From contig JAFLRO010000004.1 of the NCBI GenBank assembly GCA_022511425.1, forward strand, positions 1 to 64,000: a stretch of DNA of 64,000 nt. The letters run 5' to 3'. Positions 1 through 10,134 of this stretch are shown piece after piece (position 1 is the stretch's first letter; each line of letters opens with the position of its first letter). The position numbers were made by a program, and so were the translations under genes. Below the pieces are notes generated by a model. That model had not been told where the DNA came from. It worked only from the letters and a program-made list of their open reading frames with translations, and made no database searches. Source of the stretch: Acetatifactor sp. GTDB lineage: Bacteria; Bacillota; Clostridia; Lachnospirales; Lachnospiraceae.

Positions 1-902
1 AAACACCCATTTATAACAAATTCGGCAGTGTTTTCGGTACTGTTGGCATAGGACATGATATTACTACGATCAGCAACTTGGGTATTGAACTGACAATTAT
101 TGTCGACAACATTCCGTTCCCGATGATAGTTTTGTCGGAGGACGGGAAAGTAGTTCGAACAAATGCGGCATTCGATGAATTAGCCAAGATGACTGATAAG
201 GAAAACTTCAACTACAAAGAATGGAAAGAAAATGTTCTGAAACCCAGCGGCGAGCCGCATATTGACGATAAAAAACACTATGCTGTGCAGGAATACACAA
301 TGGATAGAGACGGCAGCGAGTTTACATATATAGTTACAGAACAGGAAATAAGGGATTATTTTGATACGGTGACGGGTTATTTCTGCCTTTTCCGAGATAT
401 GACAAATCAGCGCAATTATGAAAAGCGTATTATTGAGGCGGCTACTACGGACAGCCTTACGGGTATATTCAACAGAAGATATTTCTATGATTATGTAAGT
501 GAGCATGCCAAAAATCCGATGACGCTTCTGTATATGGATTTAGATTATTTTAAGGAAATAAACGATAAATATGGTCATGACACGGGCGATTATGTGCTGA
601 AAAAAACGGCGCATATTTTGAGGGACAGTCAGGATGACAGCGTAACGGCAAGGCTTGGCGGCGATGAGTTTGCCATGATAATTAATAAAATGCTCTCGCA
701 GGATGAATTGGCAGAGCTTTGCACACGATTGGAGAAAACTATAGAAGAAACATTTGCAGCGGAGGGACTGAAGCTTTCGCTCAGCGTGGGCACAGCTGTG
801 ACAGATGGCAGTATATCGGATGTTGATGCCTTCATAAAGGATAGTGACAGCAAGATGTACGAGTCTAAACAGCGGCATCACAGCAAGCTTAAGGGCGAGT
901 AA
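1..902 (+). CDS. PAS-GGDEF diguanylate cyclase, 5'-truncated by window edge
   Basis: The reading frame is open from base 3 (TPIYNKFGSVFGTVGIGHDIT..., typical PAS end). It contains a second PAS-like segment and a GGDEF domain (TDSLTGIFNRR...RLGGDEFAMI...SVGTAV). The ORF-track start at 78 is an internal TTG. Confidence 0.9.
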   Translation, partial: TPIYNKFGSVFGTVGIGHDITTISNLGIELTIIVDNIPFPMIVLSEDGKVVRTNAAFDELAKMTDKENFNYKEWKENVLKPSGEPHIDDKKHYAVQEYTMDRDGSEFTYIVTEQEIRDYFDTVTGYFCLFRDMTNQRNYEKRIIEAATTDSLTGIFNRRYFYDYVSEHAKNPMTLLYMDLDYFKEINDKYGHDTGDYVLKKTAHILRDSQDDSVTARLGGDEFAMIINKMLSQDELAELCTRLEKTIEETFAAEGLKLSLSVGTAVTDGSISDVDAFIKDSDSKMYESKQRHHSKLKGE

Positions 903-1070
903 TAAAATGAAATGATATGATTCCAGATAAATGAACATACCTGTTTCTATCATACAAGATAAATATTATCAAGGTAGTGGGGCTATTAGGTTATATAAAA
1001 CAGCCATAGACATAAAATGATGAATACTTTCGCTTGTAGTCAGACAGGAAAAAATACAGGTGTAATACAC

Positions 1071-1099
1071 AGAGCCGTCATAATCGACGGCTCTTTCTA
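1071..1099 (+). terminator. Terminator-like hairpin AGAGCCGTC-ATAATC-GACGGCTCT
   Basis: Perfect 9-bp stem with a short loop; weak T tract. Confidence 0.5.
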
Positions 1100-1463
1100 C
1101 CGCAGTTCTAATGAGGCCCCTGCAGCTATCCACATCAATCCACATCCGCATATTGCTCTCAAGGTACAGGAGGGCATATTCTAATGGTTCATTAATCAAT
1201 CAATCCTAATTTGAGAAGAATCTACGCAGCAATGTGTGAAGGGAAATTTGAAGATAACTATCGGACATTAGTGAATTATAGTGACTAATAAAAGAATTCT
1301 TTTTAGATTTCTGACTTTTTATGGAAAAAAAGTTGTTTTCTTTGATGACTTTGATATAATATATGTGGAAACACTCTGGCAACAAAAATAAGTAATCAAA
1401 AATCAATGTGTGTATAAAATGTAAATCTGATATAGGCAAACAACTATATTCGGAGGGATACAT

Positions 1464-3152
1464 ATGAATCCAACCAGGTATCTTACAGCTCTTGAAAACT
1501 TTATCCTTAAATTACAGCAGCTTCCTGGCGCTGATCCTGAGCAAATTTCCGAAGCTATGGCAGAGCTTTGCATTATCCTGAGATTTGGAAAAGTCGAAGT
1601 TATCACATACGAAAATCAGGCTGCCGAACGTCTTGGATCATTTGCAGCAAACTGCTTTTACGACAGCGGAAAAGCCTGTAAAAGCGCTTGTATAAGCAAG
1701 CGTATTACTGCCATAGATGAAAAGATTGCACTCTATAATATCCACTCTATAGAAGGAGAAGCGGAGTGGACGGAAGAAGAGAGAAACAGGGTCAATATAT
1801 TTATTGCTATATTGAGTATGTTCAACGAAAAATCCAGGCTTGCTAAGTTAGCGCATCATATTACATATTACGACAGTGATTTGGGTATGTATAATCTCAA
1901 ACAGTTTATGAAGTGTGCCGGGGGACTGTGCCATTCCAGGCGAATAGACCAATTCACTGTTGTACGCTTTAACCTGAAACGTTTTTCAGCAGTAAATCAG
2001 TTTATTGGTCGTGAAAACGGAACGCTGGTAATGAAAAAGCTTATCGGCCTGATTGATGACCTTCTCGACGACGAAAATGAGTTGATATGCAGAATAGGCG
2101 GAGACAACTTCTTGACGCTTGTAAAGAGTGACAAACTTCAACCTATTCTTGACATACTTAGCGGTACAAGCATTATTTACGATGAACCCCATAATGAACG
2201 TATATTTATTACTGCAACTGTCGGTGTATTTATCATCAAGGATATTGGCAGTGTTAATCTTCCAACAGATATAATGGATCGTGTCAGCCTGGCTGCCCAC
2301 ATTGCAAAAGAGTCTTCCGATACAGATGTTGTGTATTTCGATGACGATCTTCTTGCAAGAATTAAACATAATGATGATATTTCCGTAAACTTTCAGAAAG
2401 CTCTTGAAGAAAGGGAATTTCTCGTGTACTATCAGCCCAAGGTAGCTATCAATGGTAGACATATCGCGGGCGCAGAGGCTCTGTGCCGCTGGATACATAA
2501 CGGTCAGATGATATCGCCCGGAGAATTTATTCCTGTTCTTGAACAAGGACGTGATATATGCAAACTCGATTTCTATATGCTCGATACTGTATGCAAGGAT
2601 ATCAGAAGATGGCTCGACAATGGTATGAATGTTGTGCGCATATCGGTCAATCTTTCTCGTCGCCATCTTTCGGATACAGATCTTCTGGAGCATATTATTG
2701 AGATCATTGATAGGAACAATGTTCCGCATAAATACATAGAAATAGAGCTTACCGAGACAACTACCGATGTCGAGTTCAGAGACCTGAAACGTATTATCGG
2801 AGGTCTCCAGCAAGCAGGTATTTCCACTTCTGTGGACGACTTCGGTATCGGTTACTCTTCCCTTAATCTCATTAAGGAGATACCTTGGAACGTTTTAAAG
2901 CTGGATAGGAGCCTTTTGCCTGCTAAAGGCGATGAAAATCCCGTTCAAAAGGACGTAATGTTTAAATATATTGTCGCCATGACTCAGGAAATGGGACTCG
3001 AATGTATTTCCGAAGGCGTTGAAACAAAAGAACAGGTTCAGCTCCTTGAAGATAATAAATGTAATCTCGCCCAGGGATTCTATTTCGATAAGCCTCTTCC
3101 TGTGGAAGAATTCGAAACAAGACTCGATGAAAATTATTTTTATGACCGATGA
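1464..3152 (+). CDS. GGDEF-EAL protein; degenerate GGDEF (RIGGDNF), EAL domain (EALCRW, DDFGIGYSSL), probable c-di-GMP phosphodiesterase
   Basis: 562-aa ORF with a good RBS (cggaggga); domain motifs read in the translation. Confidence 0.92.
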   Translation: MNPTRYLTALENFILKLQQLPGADPEQISEAMAELCIILRFGKVEVITYENQAAERLGSFAANCFYDSGKACKSACISKRITAIDEKIALYNIHSIEGEAEWTEEERNRVNIFIAILSMFNEKSRLAKLAHHITYYDSDLGMYNLKQFMKCAGGLCHSRRIDQFTVVRFNLKRFSAVNQFIGRENGTLVMKKLIGLIDDLLDDENELICRIGGDNFLTLVKSDKLQPILDILSGTSIIYDEPHNERIFITATVGVFIIKDIGSVNLPTDIMDRVSLAAHIAKESSDTDVVYFDDDLLARIKHNDDISVNFQKALEEREFLVYYQPKVAINGRHIAGAEALCRWIHNGQMISPGEFIPVLEQGRDICKLDFYMLDTVCKDIRRWLDNGMNVVRISVNLSRRHLSDTDLLEHIIEIIDRNNVPHKYIEIELTETTTDVEFRDLKRIIGGLQQAGISTSVDDFGIGYSSLNLIKEIPWNVLKLDRSLLPAKGDENPVQKDVMFKYIVAMTQEMGLECISEGVETKEQVQLLEDNKCNLAQGFYFDKPLPVEEFETRLDENYFYDR

Positions 3153-3180
3153 TCAGGCTGCCCTATCCATGGCAGCCTGA
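3153..3180 (+). terminator. Hairpin TCAGGCTGCC-CTATCCAT-GGCAGCCTGA after the EAL gene
   Basis: Perfect 10-bp stem directly after the stop codon; no strong T run. Confidence 0.5.
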
Positions 3181-3204
3181 AATTGTTTGTAGGTGCTTTT
3201 TTAA

Positions 3205-3343
3205 TTGGCAGGGTAGAGAGTTTTATATAAAGCTCGGCTATGAGGAGGTGGGACAATACTCAAGTCCCCAAGATGGATTCTCGGATCTTTTTTTCAAAAA
3301 GGATCAGTCAGGATTTGCTGAGTCTGCTAGAACAAAGCTGTGA
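3205..3343 (+). pseudogene. GNAT acetyltransferase C-terminal remnant
   Basis: GREFYIKLGYEEVGQYSSPQDGFSDLFFKK resembles the GNAT C-terminal motif; no N-terminal domain, and the ORF start lies in a terminator hairpin. Confidence 0.45.
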
Positions 3344-4098
3344 GACGGTTCCCTCACGCATCATCAATGGAAAATGGGCTTTCTACTCCATTTTTAGCTA
3401 GAAATAAATTAATTTCAGTCACATTCTTACATTTCTGATTGATACATACGATAATCCCAGCATCTGCAGGAATTTTTGGATGAAGTTCAGAACATTCAGC
3501 CAAGGAAAGTGCTTTTTGGGTTTCTTTAAGGTTCATGTGTGCTCCAATACAAAAAGCAGCAAGTTTGTATTTTGTTGGATTTCTTCTGCCATCACAGATA
3601 GGATATACATAATTTTACTAAAATAGATTTCTGTATTATTGTCGAGGACGTAACATCTGGATGTTGGGAGAAATAGTTATCCAAAAAATCTTTCAATGAA
3701 GTAAATGTTTTTTCATTTTTTCTCTCATTTAAAAAGGCCTGATATGATTTATGGCCTTGAGATATATTTTCTAACTCTTCAAATAAAATGGTGGTACGTA
3801 TCCAATGTCATTGAGTTTACACGCAATTTATTAAGTTAAGGCAAAAACAATACTAAACCGTTACGTTACGAGAGAGTCATGGGAATCGCAGACAATTTGC
3901 CCTTATGGCCTCATTTTACGTTCTCTTGTTCATTTAGTTAACACATTAAAAATGTACCGTTCCAAAAACATCCTCAGAATATCACTCGACCCTTGATTTT
4001 TGAAAGTTCTGGTAGTATATAAAAGATGGGATAAACAGGGAATGGCAGAAATTCCAGCAAAAAAAAATTTTGCATAAGCTGCAACTTTTCAGAAAGTT

Positions 4099-4575
4099 TT
4101 GTGCTCTATATGTTTGGCAGGTGGTGAAACAGAAGGTGAAGCTTTAGGGCATGCATGGGTGGAAGCTACCTGCATTGAACTAAAAACTTGTAGTATATGT
4201 GAGGAAATAGAGGGAGAGGCTTTAGGGCATACCTTTACGGAAGCCAATTACCAACAACCTGCAACCTGTACGGTTTGCGGAGGAACAGAAGGGAAACCGA
4301 TACAGCCCAATTTTGAAAAGAATGGTTTTTCTTATGTGCCGGCAGAATTGGGTGTTGCCTATCCATATGAAACCCAATGCTATGTAAATCCCAACTATAC
4401 AACTGTGGGCAGTGTCACTTTTTCCGATTATAAGGTATTTACATCAGATGATACTCACGAAGCTTTAGATGGCTATGAATGGAGAGCAGTTACCATAACA
4501 TTCACATTTGATGATGACAACGTTTGGAAATATGGCTACACTTGGAGTTTTTATAGTTATGACTATTTTGGGTAA
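4099..4575 (+). pseudogene. 5'-truncated Cys-rich repeat protein fragment (CxxC ... GHxW/GHTF repeats) carried inside the element
   Basis: MCSICLAGGETEGEALGHAWVEATCIELKTCSICEEIEGEALGHTFTEANYQQPATCTVCGGTEG repeats. The start is a TTG with an in-frame TAA shortly upstream (4078), and there is no RBS or signal peptide. Confidence 0.6.
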
Positions 4576-4640
4576 CGGAAACGCTGTTTCTTTCCGTATG
4601 GAATAATTTTAAAATTTAAATAAATTATTACGACCGCAAA

Positions 4641-4682
4641 AAAATTCCCGTCTATTTTTGGCAAATAAACGGGAATTCTTTT
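4641..4682 (+). terminator. Strong hairpin ATTCCCGT..ACGGGAAT followed by a T run, inside the right end of the element
   Basis: AATTCCCGTCTATTTTTGGCAAATAAACGGGAATTCTTTTTT. Confidence 0.75.
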
Positions 4683-4762
4683 TTCAAATCTTAACTTAAC
4701 AAATCGAACCTAAACTTAATGACATTGGGTACGTATCAACGGCGACAATCGGTCCGCTTTCC

Positions 4763-5923
4763 TTATGCCTCTACTTTTACTCCATTGATATAGACAGCTT
4801 TTACTTCTGTCTCCACCCAGAAAGGACAGCCATCAGTGATAACAAGATCGGCGTCCTTGCCAATCTCCAGAGATCCAACGCGATCCGCAATGCCCAGATG
4901 ACGGGCAGGATTTATGGTGATAGCAGCCAGAGCGGCCTCCTCCGTCATGCCGGCCTTTTTTGCCATGCCGGCACACAGCGGCAGATGCTGGATGGGAATC
5001 ACGGGAGCATCCGTGATGATGGAAACTTGACAGCCTGCCGAAGCCAAAATGCCGGGCGTTTCCCAGTTCTTGTACTGCAGTTCGTACTTGGTGGCGGTTC
5101 CCAGGATGGGACCCACAGCAAGCGGAACATTTTCTTTCAACAGCTCATCGGCGATCAGATGTCCTTCTGTCACATGTTCCAAGGTGATATCCAGTTCAAA
5201 TTCCCTCGCAATGCGAAGCGCAGTAAATAAATCATTGGCCTGATGCGCATGGGCTTTCAGCGGAATCTCGCGATTTAATACCGGTAGCAGTGCCTCCAGT
5301 TTCATGTCGAAAGCGGGTGCTTTGGTATAGTCATCGCCGGCGGCTTCCTTCTTTTGTTGATAGGCTTTTGCTTTAAAAAGCATCTCCCTAATCAGGGCAG
5401 CGTTGGTCATGCGGCTGGAAATGCCATGGTCTTTATAACATCGTTTGGGATTTTCGCCGAAAGCGCATTTCATCGCGACGGGAGCTTTGACGATCATGTC
5501 GTCCACGCGCTTACCAACGGTTTTCATGGCGATAAAAGTGCCTCCGATGGGGTTGGAACTGCCGGGACCTGTGCCGATGCAGGTTACGCCCGCCAGTGCC
5601 GCTTCTTTCAGAGATCTGTCCATGGGATTGATACCGTCCTGTGCCCGCAGCTGAGGTGTAACGGGATCATTGTATTCATTATAATCCTTGCCCTCATAGC
5701 CGATGGCGGTTCCGTCCAGACCAACATGACAGTGAGCGTCCACAAAGCCAGGATAAATCTGCAGACCGGTTGCATCCAAAGTGTTGCATCCGTTCAGAAC
5801 TGCAAGATCAGTGCCGATTCCTTTGATCTTTCCGCCATCGATCAAGATGTCGGCCTGGAAAGTCTTCATTTTTGCATCCTGTCCCACAGCAGTATGTAAA
5901 GTACCATTTTTTATGTATAACAT
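4763..5923 (-). CDS. Amidohydrolase family protein (imidazolonepropionase/adenine-deaminase-like fold)
   Basis: IYPGFVDAHCHVGLDG metal motif, KAHAHQANDL, LEHVTEGH, ITDAPVIP, AAITINPARHLGIADRVGSLEIGKDADLVI; RBS aggaggt upstream of the start. Confidence 0.9.
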   Translation of the reverse strand: MLYIKNGTLHTAVGQDAKMKTFQADILIDGGKIKGIGTDLAVLNGCNTLDATGLQIYPGFVDAHCHVGLDGTAIGYEGKDYNEYNDPVTPQLRAQDGINPMDRSLKEAALAGVTCIGTGPGSSNPIGGTFIAMKTVGKRVDDMIVKAPVAMKCAFGENPKRCYKDHGISSRMTNAALIREMLFKAKAYQQKKEAAGDDYTKAPAFDMKLEALLPVLNREIPLKAHAHQANDLFTALRIAREFELDITLEHVTEGHLIADELLKENVPLAVGPILGTATKYELQYKNWETPGILASAGCQVSIITDAPVIPIQHLPLCAGMAKKAGMTEEAALAAITINPARHLGIADRVGSLEIGKDADLVITDGCPFWVETEVKAVYINGVKVEA

Positions 5924-6148
5924 GCGATAGTCACCTCCTATAAAATAATGTACTACAAACGATATTTTATGACAAGCATTGTCATAGAATGAGAAATAAA
6001 AAACATAATATTTATCAAAAAAGGATTCGGATAATCCGTTTGATTGGCTCCTATATCTGCCAATTCATGCGACACAGATTGACAAAATCCAGCAGGATTA
6101 TTATACTGAAAATTACAAGCACGACCATAAAAATGGAGGCATAAAAGC

Positions 6149-6817
6149 ATGGGAGAATTTCGTGTATTGGAGATCAAACAAAGCGTTTTTGCGGACAATG
6201 ATCGCCGTGCGGATGAAGTCAGAAGCGAGCTGAAGGCAAAAAAAGTTTTTCTGCTGAATCTGATGTCTTCTCCGGGTTCCGGAAAGACCACAACACTGAC
6301 CAGAACGATTGAGCATTTGAAAGAAGAATTTCGTATCGGTGTTATGGAAGCAGACATTGATTCGGACGTGGATGCACAGACGATTTCTTCATTGGGTGTA
6401 AAAGCAATTCAGCTTCATACCGGGGGCATGTGCCATCTGGATGCGGATATGACAGCTCAAGGACTTGCGGGACTGGAAACGGGTGATGTGGATCTGGCAA
6501 TTCTCGAAAATGTGGGGAATCTGGTCTGCCCGGCGGAGTTTGATACGGGAGCGGTCAAAAATGCAATGATCCTAAGCGTTCCGGAGGGGGATGACAAACC
6601 GCTGAAATACCCGTTGATGTTTTCTATCTGCGATGTGGTTTTGATCAACAAGATCGATGTACTTCCGTATTTTGATTTTGATATGGATAAATGCAGAGAA
6701 GGTATCCTGATGAGAAATCCCAATGCAAAAATCATTCCGATTTGTGCCCGTACAGGGGAGGGAATCGAGGAATGGATCAACTGGCTTCGCGATGAAGTCA
6801 CCAAATGGAAAGAATGA
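6149..6817 (+). CDS. hypB: Hydrogenase nickel incorporation GTPase HypB
   Basis: NLMSSPGSGKTT P-loop, EADIDSDVDA, LHTGGMCHLDA, LENVGNLVCPAEFDTG, INKIDVLPYFDFD. Confidence 0.93.
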   Translation: MGEFRVLEIKQSVFADNDRRADEVRSELKAKKVFLLNLMSSPGSGKTTTLTRTIEHLKEEFRIGVMEADIDSDVDAQTISSLGVKAIQLHTGGMCHLDADMTAQGLAGLETGDVDLAILENVGNLVCPAEFDTGAVKNAMILSVPEGDDKPLKYPLMFSICDVVLINKIDVLPYFDFDMDKCREGILMRNPNAKIIPICARTGEGIEEWINWLRDEVTKWKE

Positions 6818-6905
6818 AGAGAAATAAAGGTAAAAGAGATACTGCGAATTAGAAGGATTATCAGCTTGCGATGTAAGGGAAGGAAAATAAAAAGGAGGAA
6901 ATCCC

Positions 6906-9722
6906 ATGGACATGATGAAGGTGTACGAAGAGTGGCCGGCAAACCATAAGAAGGATAAGAATCCCAGCCAAAAGATCATTAAGCTCGGGAAAAAGATCAC
7001 GGATGTTGCGGCTCACAAATTAAAAGGGGTTACAGTAGAAGATCCGGAGTATTGGGGACTTGCGGAGATCATCACGGAAGAGATGGCGGATGTTGCCCTG
7101 AAAATGAAGGTCAGGGCTCACTATACATTTGATGAAATGTGTAAGCTGACTCATGCTCAAAGTGATAGCGAGAAAGAGAAGCTCAGTAAGTTGTTAGAAG
7201 AAATGTGCTATATTGGTCTGTTGGAGTATGACTATGGTTATCATTATGATCACAATGGACGTACTCATGAGCAGACAGAGAGAAGATATGTTTTGCCTAT
7301 GTTTGTTCCGGGCTCCGCCGAGCTTTTCAATATGGAAGAGCTTCCCGATAGAAGCAATCCCAGATTGAGGGATCATCCGGACGTAGCATCTTTCTTTGAA
7401 AGAATGACTTACATACCGCTTGCGGGAATTACACAGATGGTGCCTCCGGGAGGCGCGGGTATCGGTATGCACGTTATTCCGGTGGAAAAAGCGATTTCCA
7501 TGGAGAATCAGTCAGTTGATCTGGAGCATCTTTCCTATTGGCTGAAGAAGTATGAAGGTCATATCGGTGTGGGCCGGTGCAGCTGTCGTGCATCCAGAAA
7601 GGTTCTCGGGGACGGCTGTGGAGATGATGATTTCGGCTGGTGTATCGGTGTCGGTGATTTTGCCGATTACTGCCGTGAGACCGGAAAAGGTCATGACATT
7701 ACTTACGAAGAGGCAATGGCGATTCTACAGCGTGCTGAAGAAAACGGGTTCGTTCATCAGGTCACCAATATTGACGGCGAGAATAAGATTTTCGGTATCT
7801 GCAACTGTAACGTCAATATCTGTAATGCACTGCGTACTTCTCAGTTATTTAACACGCCGAATATGTCGCGTTCTGCGTATGTGGCACATGTTGATAAAGA
7901 GAAATGCGTGGCCTGTGGGCGCTGCGTAGAGTATTGTCCCGCAGGTGCGGTGAAACTGGGACAGAAGCTTTGCACAAAAGACGGCGGCGAAATCGAGTAC
8001 CCGAAGCAGGAGCTGCCGGATGAAGTGAAGTGGGGACCGGAGAAATGGGATCCCGATTACAGAGATAATAACAGAATTAACTGCCATGAGACGGGAACAG
8101 CTCCCTGTAAGACGGCCTGCCCTGCGCATATCGCAGTACAGGGTTATCTGAAAAAGGCAGCTCAGGGCAAATATCAGGAGGCACTGGCACTGATTAAGAA
8201 ACAGAATCCTTTCCCGGCCGTTTGCGGACGTATCTGCAACCGTCGCTGCGAGGACGCATGTACAAGAGGAACCATCGATCAGGCGGTCGCTATCGATGCG
8301 GTCAAGAAGTTTATTGCCGAGCAGGATCTGAATGCAGAGACCAGATATATTCCGCCCGTAGTGATTCCTGCGAGCATCCATAAACAGCGCTGGGATGAAA
8401 AGATTGCCATTATCGGCGGCGGCCCTGCCGGACTTTCTGCAGCATTTTACTTGGCGGAGAGGGGATATTACCCGACAGTATTTGAAAAGAACGAACTGCC
8501 GGGAGGTATGCTTCAGTACGGTATTCCTTCCTATAAGCTGGAAAAAGATGTGATTGCAGCAGAAATCGATGTAATGCGTCAGATGGGCGTTGAGATTAAG
8601 ACCGGAGTGGAAGTGGGCAAAGATATTACGTTGGATGAACTGCGTACACAGGGCTATAAGGCATTTTATATTGCCATCGGCTGCAGCGCGGGCCGTCGTC
8701 CGGGCGTTCCGGGTGATACGGCAGAGGGCACCATGACAGCCATTGAATATCTGAGAGAAGCCAATACCGGAAAGACTTCCTTTACCGGTAAAGTAGTGGT
8801 GGTCGGTGGCGGTAATGTTGCAATCGACGCATCAAGGGTCAGCATCAGAAGCGGCGCTTCAGAGGTGACGCAGCTTTGCCTGGAATCGGAAGCTGAGATG
8901 CCCGCATCTGACGAGGAAGTTCGCGAAGCAACCGAAGACGGTGTTGTGATCAAGAATGGTTGGGGACCCAAAGAAGTTCTCGTTACAGACGGTAAGGTAA
9001 GCGGCATTGTATTCAAGAAATGTACCGCTGTATTTGATAAAGACGGCAGATTCAATCCTACATATGATGAGAACGATACACTTACCATTGAGTGTGACAG
9101 AGTGATTTTCGCAATCGGCCAGCAGATTGTGTGGGGAGACCTGTTAAAAGGGACAAAAGTAGAATTTGGCCGCGGGAATGGGCCGGTTGCGGATTCCCTC
9201 ACTTTCCAGACCGCAGAGCCGGACATTTTTGTGGGTGGCGACGTCTACACAGGGCCAAAATTTGCCATCGATGCAATTGCACAAGGCCATTATGCAGCAG
9301 AATCTCTACACCGTTTCGTTCAGGGCGGTCATATGACCATCGGACGCAACCACTGGGAGTTTATCGAGCTGGATAAAAACAATATTTCTGTGGAAAGCTA
9401 TGATAATTCATCCCGTCAGGTAGAAGGAAACGATGCATCAGTTGAAGCAAAATCATTCCGCGACGCGCATCTAACCCTGACCGAAGAGCAGGTGAAGACT
9501 GAAACCGCTAGGTGTCTGGGCTGCGGTGCAACAATCGTGGATCAGAATAAGTGTATCGGCTGTGGTGTATGTACAACGAAATGTGCGTTTGATGCAATTG
9601 CCCTGCACAGAGACCGTCCGGAATGCACTAATATGGTTCCTGCGGAGGATAAGTTTAAGTATATCATTCCTTATCAGTTAAAGCGTGCAGTGAAGATTGC
9701 CACACACAAGAAAGAGAAATAA
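6906..9722 (+). CDS. Multi-domain FAD/NAD(P) and 4Fe-4S oxidoreductase (GltD-like core with N- and C-terminal Fe-S segments)
   Basis: 938 aa; CVACGRCVEYCPAGAV, GltD-like CKTACPAHIAVQGYL...CGRICNRRCEDAC, two Rossmann motifs (IIGGGPAGLSAA, VVGGGNVAIDASR), C-terminal CIGCGVCTTKCAFDAI. Confidence 0.9.
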   Translation: MDMMKVYEEWPANHKKDKNPSQKIIKLGKKITDVAAHKLKGVTVEDPEYWGLAEIITEEMADVALKMKVRAHYTFDEMCKLTHAQSDSEKEKLSKLLEEMCYIGLLEYDYGYHYDHNGRTHEQTERRYVLPMFVPGSAELFNMEELPDRSNPRLRDHPDVASFFERMTYIPLAGITQMVPPGGAGIGMHVIPVEKAISMENQSVDLEHLSYWLKKYEGHIGVGRCSCRASRKVLGDGCGDDDFGWCIGVGDFADYCRETGKGHDITYEEAMAILQRAEENGFVHQVTNIDGENKIFGICNCNVNICNALRTSQLFNTPNMSRSAYVAHVDKEKCVACGRCVEYCPAGAVKLGQKLCTKDGGEIEYPKQELPDEVKWGPEKWDPDYRDNNRINCHETGTAPCKTACPAHIAVQGYLKKAAQGKYQEALALIKKQNPFPAVCGRICNRRCEDACTRGTIDQAVAIDAVKKFIAEQDLNAETRYIPPVVIPASIHKQRWDEKIAIIGGGPAGLSAAFYLAERGYYPTVFEKNELPGGMLQYGIPSYKLEKDVIAAEIDVMRQMGVEIKTGVEVGKDITLDELRTQGYKAFYIAIGCSAGRRPGVPGDTAEGTMTAIEYLREANTGKTSFTGKVVVVGGGNVAIDASRVSIRSGASEVTQLCLESEAEMPASDEEVREATEDGVVIKNGWGPKEVLVTDGKVSGIVFKKCTAVFDKDGRFNPTYDENDTLTIECDRVIFAIGQQIVWGDLLKGTKVEFGRGNGPVADSLTFQTAEPDIFVGGDVYTGPKFAIDAIAQGHYAAESLHRFVQGGHMTIGRNHWEFIELDKNNISVESYDNSSRQVEGNDASVEAKSFRDAHLTLTEEQVKTETARCLGCGATIVDQNKCIGCGVCTTKCAFDAIALHRDRPECTNMVPAEDKFKYIIPYQLKRAVKIATHKKEK

Positions 9723-9746
9723 GAAAACGCTTCGGAGTGGAGAAGA

Positions 9747-10091
9747 ATGCACGAATTAGGTGTTGTATTTTATGTAATCCGCGATGTTAAGAAGGTAGCC
9801 GAAGAGAATGGTGTAGAGCAAGTGGAAACCGTAACGCTTGAGATTGGAGAGGTGTCCGGCGTGGTTCATGACCTTTTGACTGACTGCTGGAATTGGGCAG
9901 TCAAAAAAGAGCCGATTATGGAACACGCCAAACTCCAAATCGAGACAATCAAGGCGGTTACCTTCTGCGAGGATTGCAAGCAGGAATATGAGACGGTAAA
10001 ATACGCAAAGATATGTCCCTATTGCCAGAGTGAAAATACTTATCTTCTGCGGGGGAATGAGTTCAATTTAAAAGAAATAGGGGTTACATGA
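9747..10091 (+). CDS. hypA: Hydrogenase maturation nickel metallochaperone HypA
   Basis: Starts MHELG; LEIGEVSGVV; Zn site CEDC...CPYC; typical 114-aa size. Confidence 0.93.
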   Translation: MHELGVVFYVIRDVKKVAEENGVEQVETVTLEIGEVSGVVHDLLTDCWNWAVKKEPIMEHAKLQIETIKAVTFCEDCKQEYETVKYAKICPYCQSENTYLLRGNEFNLKEIGVT

Positions 10092-10134
10092 GAGTAGCCT
10101 TTAAGGAGCGCTGGTTCGTCCGGCAATAGCAGAT

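Larger units (their letters stand above)
3802..4728. mobile_element. Non-autonomous transposon / MITE-like element with terminal inverted repeats and 8-bp target duplication
   Basis: Left TIR 3802-3840 (CCAATGTCATTGAGTTTACACGCAATTTATTAAGTTAAG) matches the reverse complement of right TIR 4690-4728 (CCAATGTCATTAAGTTTAGGTTCGATTTGTTAAGTTAAG) at about 32 of 39 positions. Flanked by the perfect direct repeat GTACGTAT (3794-3801 and 4729-4736). No transposase ORF inside. Confidence 0.85.

Noticed and set aside
1986-2813. 275-aa minus-strand ORF
   Set aside because: Antisense shadow of the GGDEF-EAL gene with no domain signature.
3354-3536. 60-aa minus-strand ORF in the decayed region before the transposon-like element
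   Set aside because: No recognisable family and no clear RBS; cannot support a call.
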